A stretch of DNA of 64,000 bases. Origin: Bifidobacterium simiarum. GTDB lineage: Bacteria; Actinomycetota; Actinomycetes; Actinomycetales; Bifidobacteriaceae. The notes below the pieces were generated by a model. That model did not search any database. It worked only from the letters and a program-made list of their open reading frames with translations, and was not told where the DNA came from. Position 1 is the stretch's first letter, and every line of letters begins with the position of its first letter. The stretch spans positions 1-64,000 of the forward strand of contig NZ_PEBK01000006.1 in assembly GCF_002802905.1 (NCBI RefSeq), read 5' to 3'. A program made the position numbers and the translations under genes. Positions 19,176 to 28,580 of this stretch are shown piece after piece.

Positions 19176-20348
19176 TCACGATTGCCCCACACGTCGCCCG
19201 AGTAGATACACGACGATGGCAGCCGGCACGGAGACCATCATCGCGAGGAAGAGCCACCGGATGCCGACATACGCGCACAATGCCCCGCCGAGCATCGGGC
19301 CGAGAGACATCCCCAGATCAAGACCCATATAGTACAGGGCATTGGACCGCCCTTCATGACCGTGGCCACCGATCTTCACAGCGGACATCTGGGACGCCGA
19401 GCTCATCAGGCCATACGCCCCGGCCATCAGCACGGCGGCGAGCAACATGGACGGCATGCCATGCATCAACGTCAGCGCCGCGAGCGATCCGAGCATGCAG
19501 CCCGAACACAGAATAAGGAACCAGATGAAGGGAAGACGATCGAACAGATCGCGCATCAGTACGCGCATTGACAACAACGCCACGGCATACGCCGGGAAGA
19601 ACAGGCCCACGTCGACCGGAAGCCGTAACGAGTCGGCATAGACGACGATGTAGGACTGCGTGGCGCAATAGGGGATGGCAAACAGCATGAACACGAGGGC
19701 AACGGGAATCACCCTGGCGCACGAGCCACGGTCGTCGCCAGGCGAGGTGTGGCGACCGGAGCGCGCCCGCGCCCCCTTTCCGCCGCGCGTCATCAGCACC
19801 GCGATTCCCATGAGCACCACCATCGCGGTCGAGACTAGGAACGATGCCCCATATCCGGCCTTTCGCTGGACCCGGATACCCACCGCGGGTCCGAACGCCA
19901 TGGCCAGTGCGTTGACGGCTCCGTACAATCCCATCACCTTGCCGATATGCCCCAGCGGGACCAACGAGGACAACCACGCGGACAGGCACACGGACACGAG
20001 GGAAAAGCCAATCCCGTTGATTATCCTCGACGCAAGCAGGAACGCCGGAATCGGACAGAACGTGTATCCGAGGTTGGCGACGAGCAAAAGCGCCGCGCCA
20101 GCGATTGCGAGTCCGCGATACGGCACGCGATCAGCCACCATACCCGTCAGGGGGCGAAGGACCAGGGACACGATGTTCATCGCCCCGACGATGAGTCCGG
20201 CCATCGCGGCACTCGCGCCAATCGACCTCGCATAGCCGACGGCAAGAGGCGTCGACAGCATCGAGCCTCCCATATAGAAAAACCCGGCCAGCATGATAAG
20301 CAGCACATCGCGGCCAAACACCGATTCCCCATGCCCTCTACGCTTCAC
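19176..20348 (-). CDS. MFS transporter of the PTS cassette
   Basis: A 390-residue, 12-helix major facilitator. The loop 2-3 motif appears as GMVADRVPYRGLAI and a second-half counterpart as DLFDRLPFIW; a charged central loop (TRGGKGARARSGRH) separates the halves. The GTG start at 20348 is preferred because GGGGAG stands eight bases upstream; an in-frame ATG at 20390 lies only seven bases from the operator and has no ribosome-binding site. Substrate is unknown; position and shared operator suggest uptake or efflux of a glycoside or its aglycone. The promoter is divergent with the HAD gene. Confidence 0.83.
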   Translation of the reverse strand: MKRRGHGESVFGRDVLLIMLAGFFYMGGSMLSTPLAVGYARSIGASAAMAGLIVGAMNIVSLVLRPLTGMVADRVPYRGLAIAGAALLLVANLGYTFCPIPAFLLASRIINGIGFSLVSVCLSAWLSSLVPLGHIGKVMGLYGAVNALAMAFGPAVGIRVQRKAGYGASFLVSTAMVVLMGIAVLMTRGGKGARARSGRHTSPGDDRGSCARVIPVALVFMLFAIPYCATQSYIVVYADSLRLPVDVGLFFPAYAVALLSMRVLMRDLFDRLPFIWFLILCSGCMLGSLAALTLMHGMPSMLLAAVLMAGAYGLMSSASQMSAVKIGGHGHEGRSNALYYMGLDLGMSLGPMLGGALCAYVGIRWLFLAMMVSVPAAIVVYLLGRRVGQS

Positions 20349-20396
20349 GACGATCACTCCCCGACACAAGGACACGGACACAACACCCATTGTGCA

Positions 20397-20414
20397 AATT
20401 CATTCGAATGAATT
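20397..20414. promoter_or_regulatory. Perfect 18-base operator in a divergent promoter
   Basis: AATTCATTCGAATGAATT is a perfect palindrome and the fullest copy of the cassette operator. It overlaps a minus-strand TATAAT (20412-20417) for the MFS gene and a plus-strand TATACT (20414-20419) for the HAD gene, so one bound dimer would shut both. Confidence 0.8.
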
Positions 20415-20480
20415 ATACTTCGAGTGGGGACTGGACATAGTCAGGACATCGCAGTCGGCATCCCACAGGAGAACACGCGC

Positions 20481-21296
20481 ATGAGCATATCCAAACTAGT
20501 ATTTATTGATATCGACGGCACGCTGCTGGACAGCAGCCACCGCATTCCCGAATCCGCGCGAGAGGAGTGCCACCGAGCACAACAGGCCGGTCACCGACTG
20601 TTCATCTGTTCGGGCCGTGCGGCGCTGGACATCGATCCGCCGGTGCTCGAACTTGGGTTCGACGGCATCGTATCCGACGGTGGCGCATGCGCCGAACTCG
20701 ATGGCGAAACCATCATCGACGAGCGCATGCCCGCCGAATCCGTCCGCATGGCAACCTCGTTCTTTGCCACACGCTCCATGCCGTATGCTTGGCACTGCCC
20801 CGACGGCATGCACGCCACCGAACGCTACCTGTACAGGCTTGGCATCTGGCGCAAACTGCTGCGGCATCCGCAGATGCGCGGTTCCTGGCACACCATCACT
20901 GACCATTCCGCCCCTCTGCCATTAGTTCGCAAAGGCACGTTCTACATTCCCGAGGACGGAAGCCTCACCGTGGAGGACGTACGACGAGAACTCTCCGGCT
21001 ACGCGACCATCATCCACGGATCCATCAACTCCTCCAGCGATGACAACGGCGAGATCCTCATCCCCGGAGTGGACAAGGGCACGGCACTCATGAAAGTCTC
21101 TCAACGGCTTGGAGTTCCACTGTCCGACACGATCGCCATCGGCGACAGTGACAATGACCTTGAGATGATCCAGACCGCCGGCATCGGCGTGGCGATGGGC
21201 AACGGCACTGCGGCCGTCAAATCAGTCGCCGACATGATCGCGCCAAACGTCGACAACAACGGCCTCGCGGCGGTACTGCACCGGCTACTCCACTAA
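20481..21296 (+). CDS. Cof-type HAD-IIB phosphatase
   Basis: A 271-residue haloacid dehalogenase-superfamily hydrolase of the Cof/YidA class that typically dephosphorylates sugar phosphates. Motif I is FIDIDGTLL with the nucleophile and general-acid Asp pair, motif II is ICSGRA, motif III the Lys in VDKGTALMKV, and motif IV GDSDNDLEMI. ATG 20481 follows CAGGAG; earlier in-frame ATG 20424 lacks one. It shares an operator with the MFS gene and so joins the beta-glucoside regulon, perhaps to relieve sugar-phosphate stress (inference). Confidence 0.88.
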   Translation: MSISKLVFIDIDGTLLDSSHRIPESAREECHRAQQAGHRLFICSGRAALDIDPPVLELGFDGIVSDGGACAELDGETIIDERMPAESVRMATSFFATRSMPYAWHCPDGMHATERYLYRLGIWRKLLRHPQMRGSWHTITDHSAPLPLVRKGTFYIPEDGSLTVEDVRRELSGYATIIHGSINSSSDDNGEILIPGVDKGTALMKVSQRLGVPLSDTIAIGDSDNDLEMIQTAGIGVAMGNGTAAVKSVADMIAPNVDNNGLAAVLHRLLH

Positions 21297-21369
21297 CATG
21301 CCACCCTCCTCAGGAGAGAATGCTCCAGGCGGGGCTGTTCGACATACTCTCCTTCATCGGCGTGGGAAC

Positions 21370-22868
21370 GCGGCCGTTGGGGCCAACGTAGATCGGTCCG
21401 CCGGGCAGCTGCTTGCCCTTCGGCGTGAGGGCTATCATCATGCGCAGTTTCTTCTCCAAGCCGGGGAAGACCACGTGGTACAGCACCTTGCCCTTCGCGT
21501 CCTTCTTGTACAGCTGAGCGAACAGATCCATGTCGTCGCCGGTGTCGGTGCTCATTCATAGGCGGGCGTTGAGCGGCCCATGGATTTCCATGTCCCGGGG
21601 AATCCGGTATTCGAAACGCGCGACGGCGCTCATGTCACGACTGACGGCATCGTATTCGGCGCTGGATTCCAGTGCGGCCTGTTGCTCGTTCATGGTGCCG
21701 TCCGAGGCGTTCAGGTGCAGTTCCATCGTTTCGGTCCGTACACAGGGGTAGTCGTCGGACGTGGAGAACAGGTTGTGTTTGGCTCTCACGTCAAGCCGTG
21801 AATAACGTACGCGCGGAGTCTGCTCCCAACCGTTGTCGATGCCCTTGAGATAGTGATCGAAGAAGCGACGCAGGTCGTCGCAGTTCTCCCGGGTGTCGAG
21901 ATCTCCCCATTCGTGGGTGTCGTGGATGCGCAGCCATTTGTCCTTCGAACCGAGTCGTTTGAATCCGGAGAGCGTGCTGCGGGTATGGATCGGATGCGTC
22001 CAACTGGCCACCACATAGGCGGGGACGGTGACGTGTTCGAGATCGGGGATCTTGTCGGTCCAGTAGTCGTCCACGAGCGGGTGCTGTTCGAGCATACCGG
22101 TCACATCCTCGAATCGGCTCTGCCCGTACAGGAAGCCGACGATATCGATGTCATGGAACGTGCCGTTGGGGATGTCGCCGCGGCACACCACTTCGCGGTA
22201 CTCGTCGGTGAGACCCTCCCACGGGGCGATCGCGGCCAGATGAGCCGGTTTGGCGGCTGCGGCGGCCCATTAGATCATGGCGAGCTGCGAATTGCCCATC
22301 ATACATACCTTTCCGGTGCACCAGTCCTGGCGCGCGATGTATTCGATGGTGTCATGCACGTCCCGTCCGGCCTGGGTGCCCATGAAGTACATGTCGCCGC
22401 CGGAGTGGCCGATGCCCCGCTCGTCCACCACACAAATCGCATATCCATATATCCATACCTGCACCAATAGGCCGGGTCGGGCGATTCGAAGCGCTGCAGA
22501 CCGGATACCTGATCCTTGGGGAATCCGGTGCTGGTCACATCGTAGTTGGCATTGAACGGGCCTCCACGCTTGCTGTAGGGCGAATAGACGAGAATGACCG
22601 GGGTACGGGCGTCGCCCTGCCTGCGCCACAGGTCGCCGTAGATGACCGTGCCATCGCGCAGTTCAATCGGGATGTCCTCTAGACATTCGATGTCGATCGG
22701 CAGCTTCATGGCTCCCTTGGCGTTGACGCTTCCCTCCCGATAGAGGACGGTCCGCGTCTCCAATGGAGGAATCGGAGGTTTGGCCTGATTCAATGGGTTC
22801 GCCGGTTTGAACCGGATGTCGCTCCCGTTGATATCAAGCAGCGGTGCGCTGCTGGTGGTGTCGGTCAT
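21370..22868 (-). pseudogene. CocE/NonD-family hydrolase, front part, multiply broken
   Basis: The first roughly 500 codons of a CocE/NonD hydrolase (alpha/beta hydrolase plus start of the jelly-roll domain). Recognisable blocks: ELRDGTVIYGDLWRR, VILVYSPYSKRGG, VVDERGIGHSGGD, the nucleophile elbow MGNSQLAMI, YVVASWTHPIHTR and DTHEWGDLD. Damage is explicit: an 8-base tandem duplication TATCCATA (22442-22457) shifts frame, CAA has become TAA at 22270-22272, and TGG has become TGA at 21556-21558. Homology ends at YVGPNGR near 21370; the rest of the gene is at 11961-12283. ATG 22868 follows AAAGGA. Last gene of a former MFS-hydrolase operon. Confidence 0.85.
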
Positions 22869-22959
22869 GGTGTTCCTTTCTGTGATGGGATTTGTAATGG
22901 AGGACAGCTAATGTGATTCGGTTGGCGTGTGTCCTTTTGGACGACTGGCCGGATATTTC

Positions 22960-24355
22960 CTATTCGACGATAGTGTCGGTTTCGCGGTCGCGTATGAAGA
23001 TCGCGATGAATGCCGCCAGCGCCAGCAGAATCGCCGCGGCGGCGATGAACGCGATTTTGTCGCCGTAGTATGCCGCTTCGAGTTCCGTGGCCTTGGGTGC
23101 GATCACGGAGGATAGCGCGGAGAACGATATGATCAGCGCGACCATGAAGGAATTGCTGATCTGGTTTGAGGTCTGGGCGGCGGCATTCGCATGACGCACG
23201 AGACTATTGCTCAACGAATTGATGCCCCATGTGTTGCAGGGCGTGATGATCAGCTGCACGCTTACCGAGCACAGGGCATAAGCGATGGCGACGACCGGCA
23301 TGCTGGTGTCCATCGGCATCGTGGCAAGCAGTGCGATGCCGGCGAGGGTGCACACACTGCCTGCCCGAGCCGGGACATGCACGCCGAACCGGTCGTACAG
23401 TTTGCCGGATACCAGCGCCATCGCCACGCTGAGCAGAGCGCCGGGCAGTACGACGAGTCCGCTTATCACGGCGGATTCGCCTTTGACGATCTGAACGAAC
23501 AAGGGCAGCACGGTGCCGATGCCGAGATACACGCCCTGCGTGAGTGCGATGACGGCGACGGAACTGGGAAAACCTGCGGGAGCGGAATACGCGCATGTCG
23601 AGCATGGGCTGCTCAAGCCTCAACTGGCGAACGACGAACAGCGCGATAAGAGCGACGCCGATTGCGATGAGGACGATGATAATGGTGGTATTGCTGGTCG
23701 ATGCGAACGTCGACAAGCCGTACAGTATGCACAGCAGTCCGATTGACGACAGTGCCACGGACAAGGCGTCGAACGGTGTCCGGGCAGCCGTCTCCCTGGT
23801 TTCAAGCACCACCATCGCGACGCAGAGAATGATGATGCCGAGTACGCCGACGATAAGGAACAGTGCATGCCAGCCGACGGAATCGATCAACAGGCCGGAC
23901 ACCGTCGGACCGATCGCCGGCGCGAATCCCACCAATAGGCCGATCAGGCCCATGGCCGTCCCGCGTCGTTCGCGAGGGAAGATGAGTACGATCTCGGTCA
24001 TCACCATGGGCAGCAGAATTCCCGTACATGCCGCCTGACAGACGCGGCCGACGAGCAGGACTGCGAAATTCGGCCCCCACGCGGCCAGCAGGCTTCCTGC
24101 GGAGAATATGCTCATCGCGGCGACGAACAGGCGCTTGGTCGAAAAACGTCCAAGCAGGTATGCAGACAGGGGGATGATCAACGCTTCGACCAGCGAATAC
24201 GCGCTCGACAGCCACTGGGCGGTGGTCGCGTCGATGCTGAAGTCCTCCATGATGGACGGCAATGCCGGAGACAGAAACGACAGGTCGAGAATGGCGAGCA
24301 CCGTGCCCGTCAACAGCACGATGACCGTAATGCGTTGTTTTCGGGTCAATCCCAT
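22960..24355 (-). pseudogene. DHA2-type MFS exporter with a frameshift
   Basis: An EmrB/QacA-like 14-helix exporter, about 465 codons when joined. The first part opens MGLTRKQRITVIVLLTGTV and holds motif A (LLGRFSTKRLFV) and motif C (GFAPAIGPTVSGLL). Near 23566-23574, in a GGTTTTCCC stretch, the frame changes: MRVFRSRRF continues in another frame as SSVAVIALTQGVYLGIG through to IFIRDRETDTIVE. ATG 24355 follows AAAGGAA. Divergent from the TetR gene, as in self-regulated multidrug efflux pairs; now presumably inactive unless the frameshift is programmed or a sequencing error. Confidence 0.82.
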
Positions 24356-24449
24356 AGGAGCAGGTTCCTTTCCGTCGATGGTCCGGCACTGGTTTCGGCC
24401 GTACCGCTGCAATTTGACCGTGGTTGATTATCGGTTTAATGTCTATTTA

Positions 24450-24463
24450 GCAACTAAAGTTGC
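24450..24463. promoter_or_regulatory. Palindrome between MFS and TetR genes
   Basis: GCAACTAAAGTTGC, with six-base arms, lies in the divergent promoter region. Candidate operator of the adjacent TetR-family regulator. Confidence 0.6.
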
Positions 24464-24566
24464 ATATCTTCAGCAGACGGAAATCGTCGCAGGGAGCATA
24501 TGCGACCGATGGGTGAAAATGTCGCTTACGACATCGCCCATATGGATACGGAAACGGGGGTCACGC

Positions 24567-25097
24567 ATGGCGGAGGATCTACGCATCGTCAAAACCCGAA
24601 AGGCGATCCGCGAGGCCTTCCTGACATTGCGGCGAACCCAGCCGTTGGAGCGGGTCAGGGTGCGCGACATCTGCGCGGAGGCTCTGATCAACAAGTCGAC
24701 GTTCTACCATCACTACACCGACGTGTTCGACCTGTCGGACCAGCTTGAGGACATGGTCCTTGATGAATGCTTCGAGGCGTTTCCATACAAGGACAAGCTG
24801 CTCGCCGACCCTTTGGTCTTCCTTGGAAACGTGCCGGCGGCCATGGACACGAGAAAAGACGCCATAGACATACTGTTCCGCGGCAGGCAGGACGTGCTGT
24901 ACGACAAAATAGAACGACACCTGCGGCAGTTCTATCTGATGGAAGACGCCACCGAGGAAGAGGACATCCTCCTCACCTTCGTCATCGGAGGGGCGATGTA
25001 CGCCATGCGTGCGCTCGCGGCCGAAGGACCGTACAGCCGGGAATCCGTCACCGAGGTCTCGGCCCGCATCATCGGCAGGCTCGCACAACGGGAGTGA
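24567..25097 (+). CDS. TetR/AcrR-family regulator
   Basis: A 176-residue regulator. The helix-turn-helix spans about residues 10-55 (TRKAIREAFLTLRRTQPLER, then VRDICAEALINKSTFYHHY, with the family-typical TFYHHY at the recognition helix); the C-terminal ligand domain is all helical. ATG 24567 is preceded by GGGGG; no strong alternative. It is divergent from the broken MFS exporter and probably controlled it through GCAACTAAAGTTGC. It looks intact although its targets are pseudogenes. Confidence 0.87.
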   Translation: MAEDLRIVKTRKAIREAFLTLRRTQPLERVRVRDICAEALINKSTFYHHYTDVFDLSDQLEDMVLDECFEAFPYKDKLLADPLVFLGNVPAAMDTRKDAIDILFRGRQDVLYDKIERHLRQFYLMEDATEEEDILLTFVIGGAMYAMRALAAEGPYSRESVTEVSARIIGRLAQRE

Positions 25098-25186
25098 GGC
25101 GCGCCTTTCGGCGGACGACGCGATTCCCTCCGTCCCGAACTGCCGCGCCGAACATGATCGGTTTTCTGCCACAGTGAGGCGAAAAG

Positions 25187-25267
25187 GTCGAGTTCAAGTT
25201 CAACGTGTCGAAGTGATTGCTGGGTAGCGTCGAGGGCCTTGGAATCCAAGCGATTCCAAGGCCCTTG
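25187..25267 (+). repeat. Direct repeat copy B: ychF 3' end plus hairpin
   Basis: Second copy of the ychF tail. It still encodes VEFKFNVSK and the stop, then the hairpin at 25231-25267, 16 pairs with one G-U. No ychF reading frame precedes it. Strong marker of insertion or duplication at the ychF 3' end. Confidence 0.93.
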
Positions 25268-25349
25268 TCTATACTGTATTCAGTTGTTGTCGTATGGAGT
25301 CGCATCGTGATGAACACGGTGCATTGGGCGTCTGATTGGAGGAGCGGAT

Positions 25350-26612
25350 ATGACCGGTTATGTGTTGCGTCTGTATGATGTTCCGCTGCTCCGGTTCGAT
25401 GCCGCGTACGGTGAAGGGCTGTTGGCCGGTAAGATCGAGGCCCGTATCCGCTGGTTCGACGAGTCGAAGCGGGCGCTGCTGCCGTTCCCGTTGGCGCCGG
25501 AACCGGACGATGCGAAGCTCACCGCTTGGCTGGAGCGGCGTACCATTCCGAAGAACCGTGAGTTCGCGGCTCAGATCCTCGCGCAGGCCGGACTGAACAT
25601 CGCGGATACACTCGGTATCATCGACCTGTGCAAGGGACTGTCGGTCAACGATTCGTTCTGGGTGGAACGGGACGACGAGGATCTGAAGTTCGCAAACATC
25701 AACCTGTATGACAATCCGCTGGATGAGACGCTTGCCATCGTGGCGTACACAGGCTACACGTCGAGTGAGAAGCATGCGATCGGTTTGTCGAGCGAGTGGA
25801 CGACGGACGGGCGGTTCCCGAAGGCGTGGCGGCACACAGGCAATGGATTGGAATTGTGGAAGGCCGGTTCCGAAGGCTATGTGAACGCCGGACTGGAGCC
25901 ATATTCCGAGTATCTCGCCTCGCAACTGGCGCACAAGCTCGGAGTGAACGCGGTCGATTACCATATCGCCCGTTGGAAAGGCAAGCTGGCATCGGTGTGT
26001 CCATCGATGAACACAAAGGACGTGTCGTTCGTGCCGTTCTACGCGGCCACGCAGCTCGCATCGTTCCCGGAGATTCTCGCGGCTGCCCGTGCTGTGTCGG
26101 AAACATCGTTCGAGGCGATGCGCACGATGCTCGTTTTCGACGCGCTCATCGTCAACCAGGATCGTCATGCCAACAACCACGGGTTCCTACGTGACAACCA
26201 TACCGGACGCATCCTCGGCCCGGCACCCCTGTTCGATCACAACATGTCGTTGTTCAAGAACGACATGCGTGCCGATTGGGAGCATGGTGCGTGGACGCCG
26301 AAGGTACTGGAGGAACGTCAGCCGTCGAATTCGCGCATGACGTTCCGAGACCAGTGTGCGGCCATCATGGGAGTCGTGCAGCATGAGATGCTGCGCAAGG
26401 CATTGGACGTCACGTTGGAGAACGATCCGACGTATCCGCTTGAGGACGGCCGCATCGAGGCATTGAACGACTATCTGCACGCCACGGCCCGCACGCTGCT
26501 CGACATCCCCGTGGTGAACGAGTCGAAGCTCGTCACCCAGCTCGACGCGTTGCGGCCCGCTATCGAACATGCGCCCGTGATTCTCAACAACAGCCTGCTT
26601 GAGGAAGAATAA
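25350..26612 (+). CDS. HipA-like protein kinase
   Basis: A 420-residue protein with a HipA/PI-kinase-like C-terminal lobe. The catalytic loop is VNQDRHANNHGF and the metal-binding DFG-like motif is PLFDHNMSL; an ATP-binding Lys is probable in LWKAGSEGYVNAG. The N-terminal third (1-150) is divergent. No HipB-type antitoxin is adjacent upstream, where the ychF-tail repeat lies, so it may be a solitary kinase or have lost its partner. GGAGGAG precedes ATG 25350. HipA kinases inactivate glutamyl-tRNA synthetase or other targets and induce dormancy; whether this one does is unknown. Confidence 0.8.
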   Translation: MTGYVLRLYDVPLLRFDAAYGEGLLAGKIEARIRWFDESKRALLPFPLAPEPDDAKLTAWLERRTIPKNREFAAQILAQAGLNIADTLGIIDLCKGLSVNDSFWVERDDEDLKFANINLYDNPLDETLAIVAYTGYTSSEKHAIGLSSEWTTDGRFPKAWRHTGNGLELWKAGSEGYVNAGLEPYSEYLASQLAHKLGVNAVDYHIARWKGKLASVCPSMNTKDVSFVPFYAATQLASFPEILAAARAVSETSFEAMRTMLVFDALIVNQDRHANNHGFLRDNHTGRILGPAPLFDHNMSLFKNDMRADWEHGAWTPKVLEERQPSNSRMTFRDQCAAIMGVVQHEMLRKALDVTLENDPTYPLEDGRIEALNDYLHATARTLLDIPVVNESKLVTQLDALRPAIEHAPVILNNSLLEEE

Positions 26613-26691
26613 TCGGTCGAGTCCAGGTTCAATGGCTGCTGAATGCCGTCATTCCCCTTACTCTGCGCATCGATTCCAGAACAAAGACAGC

Positions 26692-26721
26692 TTCACTCTG
26701 AAGTCAAATATTTGATATAAT
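26692..26721 (+). promoter_or_regulatory. Promoter and operator of the RelB/PemK locus
   Basis: -35 TTCACT (26692-26697), 18-base spacer, -10 TATAAT (26716-26721). A perfect palindrome TCAAATATTTGA (26704-26715) abuts the -10 box, the usual arrangement for antitoxin autorepression. Confidence 0.65.
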
Positions 26722-26761
26722 AACGGTGCAAAAAGATAGTAAATAGCAACAAGGAGTGGCT

Positions 26762-27007
26762 ATGAGCATGCAGATTGCCACACGGGTTGATGACGAACAG
26801 GCCGCACTGTTCAAGGAGACCACCCGACAGTTGGGCACCACCCCGGCTGATGCCTTGCGTATGTTTATCATCGCGTTTAATGATTACCGTGGGTTTCCCT
26901 ATGAGGTGCGACTGCCAAGGAATGACGTGGAGCCGTTCGCATCCGAACGAGAGGCCACCGAATACGCTAGCCGTCTCGCCTTGAGGATGTCCGATGAAAC
27001 GAGGTGA
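26762..27007 (+). CDS. RelB/DinJ-family antitoxin
   Basis: An 81-residue ribbon-helix-helix antitoxin: the N-terminal strand MQIATRVDDEQAALFKET is followed by LGTTPADALRMFIIAF, typical of RelB/DinJ, and a disordered acidic tail. ATG 26762 lies 5 bases after AAGGAG; a GTG at 26756 is less likely. It overlaps the toxin gene by 14 bases. The toxin is internally deleted, so the antitoxin may now act only as a repressor. Confidence 0.85.
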   Translation: MSMQIATRVDDEQAALFKETTRQLGTTPADALRMFIIAFNDYRGFPYEVRLPRNDVEPFASEREATEYASRLALRMSDETR

Positions 27008-27176
27008 GATTTGGACGTTGCAGGCTGATGGCTACGACAGTAAACCTCGGCCGGTTGTCATCGTGCACAGCGACACCGTCGACCGCAAACTGCTGGGATA
27101 TAAAGTCGGCGTGGTTGATGATGCATCCATGACGAATATCGGACGCCAGCTCATGCGGGTTCTAGGTTTGCTGTGA
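26994..27176 (+). pseudogene. PemK/MazF-type toxin, internally deleted
   Basis: Sixty residues remain of a normally 105-115-residue endoribonuclease toxin. The start MKRGEIWTLQADGYDSKPRP VVIV is the family N terminus and TVDRKLLGYKVGVVDDASM through RQLMRVLGL is the family C terminus, but they are joined directly after HSD. The middle strands, with the Ser/Thr-rich active-site loop, are absent while the reading frame is kept. A functional RNase is therefore unlikely; antitoxin-binding parts may persist. Confidence 0.75.
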
Positions 27177-27257
27177 CATTTTGGAACGGCTGACGGGCGT
27201 GCATCTACTTGTTACATCGTTTATGCACCCTTGAGACCGTATGGTGACGGCGTTGAG

Positions 27258-27286
27258 GGCCTTGGAATTCCAGTGATTCCAAGGCC
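27258..27286 (+). terminator. Terminator after the RelB/PemK locus
   Basis: GGCCTTGGAAT pairs with ATTCCAAGGCC around seven bases. The surrounding sequence (27251-27290) resembles the hairpins at 11884 and 25231, suggesting a related origin. The rest of 27177-27383 shows no gene. Confidence 0.65.
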
Positions 27287-27383
27287 TACGGTTGTATAGG
27301 GCTGATGGCCGTATGGGATGTGCGTGACATTGGCCAAAACCGATGTCAGGCCCATTCTCTCCTTGGGCAGTCAGAGAGATGGA

Positions 27384-27953
27384 TCAGAGAAGAGCCGCGT
27401 AGCGAATGAATACGATTACGGCTTCGACGATGTTGAGAATGCTCAATGCCAACACGGCTATCGACAGCACCCAACCGCGTGGAGCGGCCTGTCTGGCTTT
27501 CTCCAAGGAAACGCCATAGGTGTTACGCGCGTTTCTGATCTGCTTGACGGCGAGAAACGAAGTGACTAGCGATGCAATCAGCAGTGCCATTGCGAGGTAG
27601 GCGTAGGCGCTCGATGAGAAGCGGCTGCAGACAACGGCCAGAGCGAACATTCCCACGCTCATCAGTGCCCATGTATCCCATTTGCCGTCCCCGATTTTCA
27701 CCGTGTATGGCAGGAATGACGCCCAACTGTACTGTTCTCCCGTCACTTCGCCGGGCTTGAGGCTTTTACGGAATCCGTTCGACTTGCGATTGGCGGTGGA
27801 TGACATGGTATGTGACTCACTCGTATGATTTCCGTTGCCATCATGACCAATCGATACCCGGATATTGGGCATGGTGACAGCGGGGGTCGAGACATTTGAT
27901 TGCGGGGATCGGTTGTTCTTCGGTGCCGACTGTGTTTGATCGTAATTGCTCAT
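27384..27953 (-). CDS. Membrane protein of unknown function
   Basis: A 189-residue protein with a long polar, Ser/Asn/Thr-rich N-terminal region (1-85) and three or four hydrophobic helices after it (WALMSVGMFALAVVC, AYLAMALLIASLVTSFLAV, VLSIAVLALSILNIVEAVIV), the last pair separated by a conserved-looking polar segment. The layout resembles small actinobacterial DUF4190-like membrane proteins but no family is assigned. ATG 27953 follows AAGGAG by nine bases. No close operon partner; it opens the accessory region of secreted and membrane proteins. Confidence 0.7.
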   Translation of the reverse strand: MSNYDQTQSAPKNNRSPQSNVSTPAVTMPNIRVSIGHDGNGNHTSESHTMSSTANRKSNGFRKSLKPGEVTGEQYSWASFLPYTVKIGDGKWDTWALMSVGMFALAVVCSRFSSSAYAYLAMALLIASLVTSFLAVKQIRNARNTYGVSLEKARQAAPRGWVLSIAVLALSILNIVEAVIVFIRYAALL

Positions 27954-28136
27954 TGTGGAATTCTCCTTCTGTGTCATTGACCCGTATGAAGCGATAAGTC
28001 CTCGCTGGCCCTGCCGGTGACTTTCGCTCGTGGAACGAAAGTCATGTCGCGGCTTAGCTATCGGAGGGATTTGGAGTCATATTGTTTGGCTCCTTGGGTG
28101 CATGTGCGAGTGTTTTGTGCAGCCGATATGTCACCA

Positions 28137-28409
28137 TCACAAGGTGCCCAGAGTCTTGCCGACCTGTTGAGCGCATTCGCGCAGCTCCTTCTGGGAGCTA
28201 TCGGTACTGCAGTGCATGCCCTCGATGCCAAGATCCTTGGACATCTGATCACTGCATTCGCTGAGCAATTCTTGTCGCTCGGTGTCGGATATGCTCGAAG
28301 ACATGGAGGCTTCGCACGGGTCGGCTCTCGTCTGGCCGCATGCGCTGAGTGCAACTATCATCGTCGTGCCGGCGATCACGGCAAGAACCATACGCAACCT
28401 TTTGGTCAT
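28137..28409 (-). CDS. Small secreted lipoprotein, unknown
   Basis: A 90-residue predicted lipoprotein: MTKRLRMVLAVIAGTTMIV is the signal peptide and ALSAC the lipobox. The mature part has four further Cys residues (PCEAS, SECSD, MHCST, RECAQ), suggesting two disulphides outside the cell. ATG 28409 follows AAGGAG. Divergent from the larger lipoproteins that follow and probably part of the same cell-surface group. Confidence 0.75.
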   Translation of the reverse strand: MTKRLRMVLAVIAGTTMIVALSACGQTRADPCEASMSSSISDTERQELLSECSDQMSKDLGIEGMHCSTDSSQKELRECAQQVGKTLGTL

Positions 28410-28580
28410 GTTTCTCCTTCGGTTGGATCTACGGGAATGTTGTTTGCGGTCGCTGATGACATGTCGCGTGTACGAGCAAATCGGATATGAAATAGGTTTT
28501 ATGGATGATGGATGCCGTCGCCGTGGCGATGATGCTTCGTTCCTTGTCATGAGCGGACTATAGACTAAGACCACTTTTTC

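Noticed and set aside
21310-21555. An independent small gene encoding MSTDTGDDMDLFAQL
   Set aside because: It is the continuation of the CocE hydrolase after a TGG to TGA change, not a separate gene.
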